Below, piece by piece: positions 36,401 through 46,618 of a stretch of 64,000 nucleotides of DNA. Under the pieces are notes generated by a model that ran no database searches, had not been told where the DNA came from, and worked only from the letters and a program-made list of their open reading frames with translations. Made by a program: the position numbers and the translations under genes. Position 1 is the first letter of the stretch. Each line of letters begins with the position of its first letter. This stretch comes from Balanoglossus misakiensis (lineage: Eukaryota; Hemichordata). Location: the NCBI GenBank assembly GCA_040954595.2, contig CM082580.2, forward strand, positions 4,588,001-4,652,000. The letters run 5' to 3'.

Positions 36401-39400
36401 GCTTGTCATGATGCGCAGTATATGATTTAATAAGCAGACATGTATGTGACGGAGTTCACTAAAATGGGCAAGTAAAACTACATCATATCATCTTACCAGC
36501 GGCACATACTGCAAATACACTTTTCAGTGTGTGCTCAACAGATGTTTAACATTAGCTTTATGACGTGTAAACAACGGCATTACACTCCTAAAGAGGGTAC
36601 TTAAAAGGATCAACCCTGACACCAGACTGCTACTTCTGATCAGACCACTACATTTATTTGGGTTGACATGTATATGATCGGTACATTCTCAAATCTGCCA
36701 GGCGTATGAGATTTTAATCCAGGGTTGTGGACTATACTGATGAGTATAAGTGTATGATTTGACATGGTGATCGGAGAGATTCCGACTTTCTTTTGCCTAG
36801 GTGCAAATGTGTTTCTCCGAGAAATTACCAAACACATGAAAATCACATTTAACGCACATTACATGTACCTGTTAGCTGTAAAAAGATATACTGTATTGGC
36901 AAACACATCTGTCATCAGTCAGAACATTAATAATACTATAATAAGCATACCTTCATTGGACAGCAAGCAGTATGCCCAATGAGAAACAATTTCTCAAATC
37001 CTTTTGAATTTGTAAATGTAGATAAACCATATTTAAATACATGGAGAGACATACAGATTTATTTTATAGGCAGTTACATAAGGTATGTATTGTAGTATTA
37101 TCCATTTACATGCAACTGTTTTTCTTTTCTTTTCGTTACAGAACATAAAGTCATCATTGTAGGACTTGACAATGCAGGGAAAACTACTATATTATACCAA
37201 TTGTAAGTACTAGAATTACATTGACCAAATTACGTACATGTAACCTGATGAAACAGGATAATGTTATGTAAGTCTTTCTTGCACCATGAGAAAGGATTTT
37301 CACAAGAGAGCTCTATTTAATGTCATGTTTCTTCTTCGATTGCAGTTTGATGAGTGAAGTCGTTCACACATCGCCGACAATAGGAAGCAATGTAGAAGAA
37401 GTAAATTGGAAAAATATTCATTTTTTAATGTGGGACATCGGTGGTCAGGAATCTCTACGGTCAGCGTGGCCGACCTATTACACTAACACAGATGTAAGTT
37501 GAAAAAAAATTCTCATTTCAGATTCACAATAATCTGGAATAGTTCTATGTGTACATGTGCAATAATTTGTCAGCAATTGAAATATTTTGTCTTATTTACC
37601 AGAAAACAAACAATATATTGCATTTAAATGAAAAAAGACACTATTGGCTTCTATTGTTTATTTTTATTTTTCTGTCTTTAATTCCCATGCTTTCTTTCTT
37701 TTACAGTTTGTAATTATTGTAGTAGATAGTACTGACAGGGAACGACTTCACATCACAAAAGAAGAACTTTATAAAATGTTGGCCCATGAGGTAAGCTGTC
37801 AAAGAAATTACATATAACAAGGATGTACATGAAAACATATGAAAACCAGTCATAGAAGAGCAGGAGTCCTGCCTGATGGTTAGGCATGAGTTGTCTTCAA
37901 CCACAAGTGTCTGAAGATGTTGAATGGCCTCTACATGTATAGTATGCTATATTGATAAAGGTCGGACGTGAAGACTGGCGAAAAGCATCAGGCGTTCAGA
38001 AATACCTTCAAAACGGCAAATCTTTACTCTGGTCACTGTATTTTCTTGACAGATGCCATATCTCGGTCATAATTCACTGTTTCGATATTCACCACATTGT
38101 TGTAACAACAATCCTTTGTACAGAAACTATTATAAATGGCAGACTGACAACGCGAACAGTGAATTATTGCTGAAATATGGCATTTGTGAAACAAATATAG
38201 TGACCAGAGTAAAGATTTGAGTTTGAAGGTTTTCGATGTTTTCAGCCGTCTCTCATGTTGGACCTTTGGTTTTTGAGTACATACAATGTACTACAGAGAC
38301 CGTTCAACATCTTCCAGACACCTGCGTCTTCAACCATTTCATGCCACTCCACTCTGCTCTCTGTATCCCTGCATAAACAACCATTCCCAATGTCAAAGTT
38401 AGGGGAATTTTCCACATAGGCTGTTACTGAAATTTGACTCTGTTGGTCGAATCAAAAGTAATCTGATCTGTAGAAAAGTATTGATTGAATGTGAATGTGC
38501 AGATCAGTATTAACAAGGTTGCTTTACACATTAATGGGTTATGCTGAGGTGAAATGTATTTCAGTTCACATTTTTTAATGGAAACACTTGTTTTTTCTGC
38601 TCAGAAAAACATCTGCTCTACATTACATATGTACCTGCATACACATATGTAAAAACTTGTAATGTAGAGAAATACTATTTTTAGGACCATATTGGATTGT
38701 TTGAGTGTGTATTAAAAGTACATATGGCAAATGAATTTTAGAATGGATAGCAGTTTGTCAAACAGGTTTCATTTTCATCCCACAAAGGCATTGGTAGTCT
38801 ATTCATTTATATTCTGTGAGGTGTTGCTATTATTTTGATATTTTGGTTTTAATCCCACCACTGCCAATTTTGTTGAGTAGACCAAAAATCAGTTGAATCT
38901 CATAGGTCGTATCCCTCTTATTAATTGCATCATAAATATGACACATTCCAGCATAAATCTTGTGTTACATGTGTGCAACTGCATCAGATACAGTGCACTT
39001 GTAGTAAGTGCATGTCCCTCAGCCCAAATGTGCACCATCCTTGCCAGGAGCAAAATTATCAAACAGTGAATTGCCTCGTAATTGCAAAAGTTCTCGTCAG
39101 ATGATGAGCATATAACATTGACCTGTAGACAGTTTTGACTCTTGCCTATGATTCCATTTTGAGGGAAATAAACCCTCTCAACCATTCTTGAGAAAGGGTT
39201 CTAATTCTGATCTAATGGCATTTTCAAGACCGTTCATGGCTTACTCTGATTCATTTCAGGATTTAAAACACGCATCAGTACTAGTTTACGCCAATAAACA
39301 AGACATCAAAGGGTCAATGTCGGCGGCAGAGATCTCCCAACAGTTGAATCTCACTTCAATAAAAGACCACGGCTGGCATATACAGGCATGCTGTGCTCTT

Positions 39401-39935
39401 ACTGGGGAAGGGTGAGTTCATCTTTTTTTCTGTTTTTTGTGTGTGTGATGATTAGTGTATTTCTTTAGGGGGTCATGAGACTCATAGACTTGGTGACAAT
39501 TAATTATTGATTGGAGCTGGTGTTGTTATATACGGTGGGCATGTAACAGTCAGTATGTGGGTTTCCCATTGGATTTGTGATTCTACAATAATTATAGACA
39601 GTAGAAAGTATCTTTAATGCTTGTGAAACTGCCATGATGAAGCTGCCATACACAGATTATTTTGACAAATGAAAGCTCTCAGTGAAATGTTTATTGTGTG
39701 TGAATAGTGCCACTTCAGTTGTTTATTCTCGTCTAATAAACTTTGCAAATTTATCATGAATTTTGATGTCTGTGCCGTTCTTCCTACAGGTAGTAGCTGC
39801 AAGGTTTCTTCTGTGAAATTTAATTCAACAATATTACTATCAGTGTCATTGCTTTATAACTTACAATATCTTTTTTGCCCCTCTTGTAGGTTGTACAGTG
39901 GTTTAGAATGGGTCACACATCAGATCAAGAGGTGA
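30480..39935 (+). CDS. ARL5: ADP-ribosylation factor-like GTPase 5
   Basis: Six coding exons: 30480-30525, 37142-37202, 37346-37493, 37707-37790, 39260-39411 and 39890-39935. All are in phase, giving 178 residues (human ARL5A/B have 179). Gly2 can be myristoylated ([12 protein letters not shown]). Nucleotide-binding elements are all present: P-loop GLDNAGKT (23-30), switch I Thr47 (TSPTIGSN), switch [10 protein letters not shown] (65-72) and NKQD (125-128); the C-terminus has the ARL5-typical [16 protein letters not shown]. The GTPase works at the trans-Golgi, where ARL5 recruits GARP for endosome-to-Golgi transport in other animals. Intron 1 is 6.6 kb and contains a 1.7-kb DNA transposon; intron 4 contains a large palindrome. 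A candidate AATAAA is at 41337-41342, 1.4 kb after the stop. Confidence 0.97.
34243..35963. mobile_element. Non-autonomous DNA transposon, 1.72 kb, 27-bp TIRs, TA target (Tc1/mariner-like?)
   Basis: CAGTGCAGCTTAGGAATAGC begins the left TIR after TA (34241-34242). The exact 27-bp complement ends at 35963 before TA (35964-35965). Subterminal tandem motifs of the type GTTGACGCAGTGTTTAAA lie inside the right end and looser GCGTTAACTTGTG motifs inside the left end. Two overlapping frames of 92 and 80 codons near 34967-35245 show no transposase features. It lies in ARL5 intron 1. Confidence 0.85.
37880..38345. mobile_element. Large imperfect palindrome (MITE-like) in ARL5 intron 4
   Basis: The two halves pair around about 38110. 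Inner arms share AAATCTTTACTCTGGTCACT, ATGCCATAT and AATTCACTGTT; outer arms share AAAGGTC, GTGTCTG and GAAGATGTTGAA. The arms differ by scattered changes, so it is old. No coding frame. It lies between the exons ending 37790 and starting 39260. Confidence 0.8.
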
Positions 39936-42076
39936 TACAAGTCCACCTAGGATTTTATTTTAGAACACTTTTCAAGTTAAAGATATTTATAGATCCTACT
40001 ACATGTACTCCATTTCTACTTGGGGTAAAAAAAAACTTTGTCCAGTTAATTTAAGTATTACATTTTGAGACCATTTATAACCTTACAACAGACATTTTCA
40101 GTGTCTTTGGATAAATTAATTTCATTGACTTATTGTAAAAGTCATTGTTTTGTTTTGTTTATGCAATGTTTTGTTCCGTATGATTTTGATCTGAAATATC
40201 TTTGTTCAGTGCAACATTAACAGTGCCATAAAGCAGGTTCAGTGATGTAGAGTCTCTGAGACGCTAACTTAGCATCATGTTAGGCTTCGATTTATTCAAA
40301 ACGGATGGCGATACTGGTTCTAATTCTTGTAATGGCACCATTGTAGACAGGGTTACCAATTGTACTCTGTAACACACGTGGTCCGTAGACTGTGTAATCT
40401 CATTCGTCAATTGATAGTCAAGTGGTGTGCGTTCTTTTTGTGCTGGTGCCTGTCAGGCATCGGTTCCGAAAAATAATGCTCGCTCACTTTGTGTATGGTG
40501 AGTTCTTATGCATGGCTGCAGATGAGGTGTGTTACAAAACACACATTGACTGGCTTTTCGGGCAACAGTATACGTCTGTCACCCCTCGGGACTGTGAGTC
40601 ACCCCCCAAAACAGACTGTTTCACTCGACCTTCGGCCTATTTTTTTTGGGGGGGGGGGGGTGTCTCAAAATCCCACGGGTTACAGACGTATGCTGTTGCC
40701 CTCATGGTCAGTCAATATGTGTATAATGAAGAACACAGTAAACAGAGCGCATTGCATGCTCATCCCACAATAAATAATGTGGTTTTACCAAGTTTGATAT
40801 TTTTTTCCCCAGAGAAAAGGTTTATTGAACTTCCATAGAGATAGCCCTACTGTCTGAAAATGCTAATTCCAGAATAGTCGCTTGTTGTCAATATATGAAG
40901 GCACCTGAAGAACGCAGCCAACTTCAATCTCAGTGAGAAAAAAAATTGGAGGTCAGAGAGGCAACAAGTGTTCCCCTTCGTGTATTTCTGCAGTTTTATA
41001 AATGACAACTCACTAAAATTTGAATTTGGCGACTAGGAACAGTCTGGAAATTTTCACATGTTACAGTGGTGGTTTGCAGTAGTACATGCTGGTGTGTTAC
41101 AAGTCGGCAAAGTTCACTTTTGACGAAGAGGTTTGCATGTTTAAGCAACCACTCACTGTAAACACACCAATCAGATATCTCTGTCTCTTCCAGAGAAACA
41201 GTTCTGAAATATCAGGTCTGCTTTATTCTTACTCCTTTTTACGGAGATTTTAAAATTTCCTTTCTGTGGACACGTCACCATTTTAATTTCCTTGTTTTAT
41301 GTCCAGTTGTTAAGTCCGTACCTATGGCAAGCCAAAAATAAAACGTCATGACAACCAGTCTGCAGAAAAGAATTTATTACAGGTACTTGTGACTTGATTG
41401 TCAAAAATGTATCATTTTTGTACCTAATAATCAAGTTTTTCATGAGCAGTCTAACTTGCCATTTTAGCCCAACATCTTTGTGTACATAAGCCAGTAAGAG
41501 TGAAATGTGTATTTTGTAACATACAGCCTATGTCAGTAAAACTACTTGTACATTTTCTTGATGTAGTTGTATTTGTTTCGGATTTGCTTCATTTGCAATG
41601 GCATTAAACTATTTCTGTACCGTCTTTTAAATTTGCACAATGTAACGTTCAAACCTCCATTATGTTTGCTGTTTTTTAAGTGTTGGTTAAAATCATTTCA
41701 ATTGATGACTTTACTGTGATGGGTAACCTATTGTAACTACAGTGGAACCTGTCTGGGTGCAGAAAATCTGTCGGTAATAGACAGGTTTCACTGTAAACTG
41801 AATTCTTTGCTGTTTGGGCTGGGAATTGGAAAGGGTACTGTCATTCAGTCTGTTTACATTTAATGATTGAATACAAGATGGCTGCATAAAATGCTCTCGG
41901 GCAATGTGCAACAGTCCTTAAAAAAACTGCAAGTCGTTTCTGAAAGCTGTAGTGTGCTGATTTTTTCACTCTTCTGGAAATGGTTAGCTTGTCTTGGGAA
42001 TGTGTGTAAAGTTAAGGGTTTTATAAAATTAGTTTATTCATTAAATGTACATGTTTAGACAATGTAGTGTCTTTTC
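39936..42076. other. ARL5 3' flank and intergenic sequence
   Basis: Probable ARL5 3' UTR up to the candidate AATAAA at 41337-41342, then AT-rich sequence. A G-run is at about 40648-40661. No further gene seen. Confidence 0.5.
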
Positions 42077-42225
42077 TAGACTCTTTCACAGCCTACGCAG
42101 ACTTACTGTTGGTCTGATTGAATGTGCGTAACACCATAAGGTGCTTATTCTTAACAGCTGAGGGTGCATCATTGTTTCAACACGTAAAGAGCCTAGTAGC
42201 GAACCATGGGCTGTGAGAGAGTCTA
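42077..42225. mobile_element. MITE family B, second copy
   Basis: TAGACTCTTTCACAGCC (42077-42093) and GGCTGTGAGAGAGTCTA (42209-42225) match the ends of 9131-9287 with one change. Internal blocks TGGTCTGATTG and GCGAACC are shared. Flanks TGTCTTTTC and TGACTTTCC agree at 7 of 9 bases, an aged target duplication. Confidence 0.85.
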
Positions 42226-42956
42226 TGACTTTCCATTGGACAATAAGTAGGGATGAGCAGAGGCTCACCTGTTGCGTTGAGGGCGCTGTTGCTAAGTACC
42301 TCAATTTCTCTAAAACTTGATCAAGATTTGCTGCAAGGGGTAAAATAATTTGTTTTCTGTAGAATTGTCAATTTTCAACCAAATGTCCAATATTTATAAA
42401 TACCCTTGTGGTGTTATGGGGACATTCCACTCATTTGGATAGGGGTGACAGGCATGAGAGAGTTATAGAAGTGCCTTTTTGTATCTTCTGTCAATTCCTG
42501 TAAACCTTGCTTGGGGAATTGGAATGCGTGGTCATTCAGTTTACCAATTCTTGTACAAGTACCTTATATTTACTAGAGCACTTTTACAAACAGGAAATGG
42601 CTAACCAAACTGCTTTTGCAATGTTCTGCGACCAAACTGGTCACCATTACATGACACTTTGAAAAAAAATCATACTGTGTCCTTGGATAAAGTTATTGCT
42701 ACAGGAGTCCTTAGTGGGTTGTTTTTTTCCCCCATTGCAGGGTGAGTTGGAGAATATCAAGATGTTTACCTTTATTGTAGACTGATTTTCCGTTACTTTT
42801 AATTATGTGTAAACATGCTTCCTGATGTTTACTTTCTGAAAAATGTATCTTTTGTTGTCCATCAGAGATATTAAACTATAATTGAATACATGTCATACAT
42901 ATGTGTCTGTGGATTGACTGTGCCAAGTATAGTACAGAAACACATCAAAGGAACAT

Positions 42957-43004
42957 AGTCTCTCTCTCGCTGCCCTTTTTCCATTAATTATGTTTGATAA
43001 AGGA
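42957..43004. mobile_element. Solo outer arm of MITE family A
   Basis: CTCTCTCTCGCTGCCC and CCATTAATTATGTTTGATAA match the outer arm at 1241-1290; the partner arm is missing. Confidence 0.7.
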
Positions 43005-43259
43005 CGGGAAAACACCATGCAGTGTACCAAGCATTGTCCTTACGGAGCTATCGACTCTACTTATTAGTACTTGAGCGTGTGGCTATGCGTGCATATAATT
43101 ATCAAACCCCACCAATAGGGCTTTCGTCTACTGATATTCGATTGTGACTGGCTGCTTCGTTGCGCCACTAAGTGAACGAGAGTTCAAAGTGAACGAGAGT
43201 TCACATCCACATGAGCGTGATCAGAACGTAGGCGAGATTCACCTTTTTGAATCCCAAAC

Positions 43260-44502
43260 TCGAATGCGATAAGAACTCAACTTTCAATTTTTCATCATCT
43301 TTTTTCGTTTAAATCATTTTCGTCTTACTCCCACAAAGATATATAACCGTAAGAGCGTTTTCTCCCCAGTCTAAATCGAGTGATGTATTCCGAAGATCAG
43401 TCCGAAGCTTACCGAACCGAACTGAACAAACGAAACGGCAAGCGAATGAATCGAACAGTTCTAACAGCGCGTTGTACGTCACACAGAGAACGCTTTTTCG
43501 ATTGGCCGTTAAGTTATGTCGTCACTCTCACGTGGAAAGTAGTCCACCACTGATTGGCTAAAAGTTGGTTGCCACGGACGACATCGCCGTTGCTTTGTTG
43601 ATCTTGTACACACGACGGCGTTGCCACCCATTCTGTATCTGTTGTCAAACGTAGTACAGTCGCCGTCACCAGACGTGCCGATAAAGCGCTGATTTTCTGC
43701 GAAAAAAGTAAGTAAGCCATTTTTTGGAAATGTTTATATAGATGACTGGCGTACTTCATAGGCTTACAACTTTTTATCAGCCGGGACCTATCAGATTTTT
43801 AGGAGAAAAATGTGTTGCTTGATGTTGCGGAACGCCGTGACAGAAACGTCCTTACTCCCGGCCAGGCTCCCGAAGGTCTCCACTTGTTAATAATCGTAAA
43901 TCGAATGCGATAAGAACGCATCTTTAATGTTTTGCATCATTATTTTCACTTTAAAAAATCGTCACCACATTTTCATAAAGACATAAACTTGTGAATGTTC
44001 TCTCAGTCAAAATCGAGTGATAGATTTCCGAGATCAGTCCGAAAGTTGCCGAACTGAACAGTCGAAAAATAGCGAACTTACCGAATTGGAATTTCTAACG
44101 CGTACGGCGCGTTCTACGTCACATATAGAACTCTTCTTCGATTGGCCATAAACGTGCATGACGTATGTCGTGAAAATGGCGTTCACAGTCACTGATTGGC
44201 TAAAAGTTAGTTACCACGGACGACAACGCCGTTGCTTTGTTGATCGTGTACACACGACGGCGTTGCCACCCATTGCATGCATTGTGTATCTATCGTCAAA
44301 CGTAGTACAGGCGTTGTCACCAGAGGTGCCGATAAAGCGCTGATTTTCTGCGAAAAAGGTAAGTAAGCCAGTATTGGAAATGTTTATATAGACGAATAGC
44401 GTACTTCATAGGTTTACAACGTTTTATCACAAGGAAATTTCGGATTTCTCAGGAGAAATGTTTTTTCTTTGTGTCACGGAACGCTGTGATAGAATCGTTC
44501 GC
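43260..44502. repeat. Tandem duplication (~641-bp period) with promoter-like content
   Basis: Copy 1 (about 43260-43852) and copy 2 (about 43901-44502) share, in order, TCGAATGCGATAAGAAC, CGAGTGAT, GATCAGTCCGAA, a TACGTCAC element, two CCAAT-type boxes (GATTGGCC and TGATTGGCTAAAAGTT), GTACACACGACGGCGTTGCC and GATAAAGCGCTGATTTTCTG. The last block is followed in both copies by a splice-donor-like GTAAGTAAG (43708 and 44359). This would fit alternative non-coding first exons on the + strand, but no + strand gene follows nearby, so a non-coding RNA or a transposon is equally possible. Confidence 0.6.
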
Positions 44503-45735
44503 GGCCAGACTTTTAGGGTGCGCTAATGATAATACATGTAATAATACTTGTAAATCGACTACAAGTGGATAGAATTGTAGGACTTGGCTGGTGTAATTTT
44601 AATATTGCGTTGGGAGCATTACATTAAAAAATGGAGGGGGGGGGGGGGTCTTCACCACTGCGGAAACTCGTATCGGCAAAAGCGTGAACGGAAAGTTAAC
44701 ATCAAGTTCCGCTTATATCGTGTCGTTCAAGATATTGTCGGAATAAATTAGGGTAAACAATAATTTAATCATGCTCGGTTTTTATCCATCTCTGGGAGAC
44801 ACAGGAGGAAATTATCAAATTTTGCTCAGGTTTAAATAAATATGCTATCTTCTGAACGCACTTCGCAAATATCCGAACACGATCTCCGAAAGCTCTCGAA
44901 ACTAAACGATGTCAAACATGGTGAATACTTACGCAAAATCACTATCTGATTGATTGGTTGCATGCGCAGTCACATAAAGATCTCTGATAGCCGATTGGTA
45001 GACACAGTCGGGTAACGGGGTTCTTCATATTTATATTCCCATGTTCCGTTTGCGACCAGATTCCGAGTTTGCGTGTTGCTACTTGACAACATCACCGTCC
45101 TAAAAACTCGCTCAGTGTTCGGGAGTTCCACGGTGTTCTATCTTGTTCCACACCCAGGCGTTCGCGCGTGCTCACGCAAATCATTACCCGCGTTCTACAT
45201 TCAGACCCAGTGCGCGCCGTTCGCGTATTTTCCCCCACCCGCAGTTCATATTCAGTGTTCAGTTGAAAACTCTCACCACAGTAGATGTAGCCTACATACT
45301 CGACATATTTATCATTTTGTTTTATTTTGTTTTGGTCAAACAATGACAGAAATACCACATTCTCCCCAAGTATAACGAAAACTAATCGTTTTGTGCGCAT
45401 TTCTATTGGTATGCAATTATCCCATAATAGTTCCAAATGTGTCAGAAAAAACACTTACACAGATTTGTGGCGCTTTTGTAAATACAGTACAACATAAGCA
45501 ACCTTTTTGAGACCCAAACGTAAATATTTGTGATCATACCCTTCCATATTCTATAATTCATAGGTCAAATACAAACAGTTCTGGAACACAGACATAAACG
45601 TATATTGGAGAAAAATTTCTAGTATGGTGATAGTGCACAAACAATAAAACACGTATTTCTCATATTTACGTTTTTCTCTTTAAAAATGGTATAATTTCTT
45701 CGGGTTAAAATATATTGTCATGTGTCTTTATGTAA
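44503..45735. other. Intergenic, no gene recognised
   Basis: There is a G-run at 44636-44649, another CCAAT-type region near 44950-45000, and frames at 45073-45454 on both strands without family features. It precedes the 3' end of the acyltransferase-like gene. Confidence 0.5.
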
Positions 45736-46590
45736 TCACCGTTTTGAAAATACCGCCCAATAAAACTTAAGCCTTTGTCTGCTGAAGCCAAGCCTTGAAA
45801 ACGCTTTGTCCCGATGCGGGGATGCATTTTTATCAGAGAGAAATAAAAACATATTCTCCTCCGGGTGTAATTGGGTTAGTTCAGCCAGAGCCTTAGATGC
45901 TACGTGGAATACAAGACCTTTCTTGCGGTACTCCGGATATGTATAGGCGAATCCCACATCACCATAGTCTTTGGTGATACACCATGCAATAGGCCTGCCA
46001 GCCTTATCATAAACCGCGTTACTGGGCTGATATTTTAAAATATTTTCAAAGATTGGCATCGTTACCCTCTTTCTTTCTCGCCAGGTCTTTTCAAGAGTAC
46101 CACCGTGTTTAAAGCTAAGCGTCCCATCTGTAAATCCCAGCGGCAACTCTATTTCGCAAGACTGCACCGAAGAACTCCGGTATTCACTGGCAGCAAAGGT
46201 GGCCAAGTCCATTTCTAGACCGTGTTCTCTGCATATGCGTGTCAGTGGCGTTTTATGAAACTCGGGCACGGCCTCGAACATGACTTTATTCTGTGCCCAG
46301 TCGACAATGCCTGGTTGCCTCAGCATTTGCTCGAGCCTCCCGAAGTCCCTTGAACACATGAAGTACACTCTTTGAAAAGGTGGCGTGTAGAAGCCTTTCT
46401 TCACACACACAACGGCCCCAAGCTCTTCATAGTTGTCCGTATCTGAATACACCTCCAGACACGGCCAGGCGTTTTGGCTCGCGTGACTGTTCCTTATCAG
46501 ATTGTAAACAGCGGTGCACAGTGGTAGCCATGACTTCTTCATGTGCTTCAGTAACTCTGGGATGTTTGCACTGGTCACCAGCCTGGCCAT
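45736..46590 (-). CDS. Glycine N-acyltransferase-like protein (GNAT fold)
   Basis: 284 residues from ATG at 46588-46590 to TGA at 45736-45738. The frame is open further upstream, but a good acceptor (TTTTCAG, exon edge 46618) lies just before the ATG, so the extra codons are intron and the 5' exon is non-coding. Animal GLYAT proteins (about 295 residues) join acyl-CoA to glycine or other amino acids, usually in mitochondria. The C-terminal third has the FR47/GNAT acetyl-CoA fold: AGRPIAWCITKDYGDVGFAY, then YTYPEYRKKGLVFHVASKAL (the Arg-rich CoA loop), and near the end DKAFSRLGFSRQR. The N-terminal half matches the GLYAT N-domain in length and layout (MARLVTSANIPELLKHMKKS). Substrate not predictable. 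Confidence 0.85.
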   Translation of the reverse strand: MARLVTSANIPELLKHMKKSWLPLCTAVYNLIRNSHASQNAWPCLEVYSDTDNYEELGAVVCVKKGFYTPPFQRVYFMCSRDFGRLEQMLRQPGIVDWAQNKVMFEAVPEFHKTPLTRICREHGLEMDLATFAASEYRSSSVQSCEIELPLGFTDGTLSFKHGGTLEKTWRERKRVTMPIFENILKYQPSNAVYDKAGRPIAWCITKDYGDVGFAYTYPEYRKKGLVFHVASKALAELTQLHPEENMFLFLSDKNASPHRDKAFSRLGFSRQRLKFYWAVFSKR

Positions 46591-46618
46591 GTTTGCCGTT
46601 CTTCTGTGTGACTCTAGC

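Noticed and set aside
40422-40838. 138-codon frame in the ARL5 3' flank
   Set aside because: It is broken up by a G-run coding poly-Gly and lacks family features; likely chance.
45073-45454. Overlapping frames of 100 and 120 codons
   Set aside because: No domain, no splice context, and mutually antisense; composition explains them.
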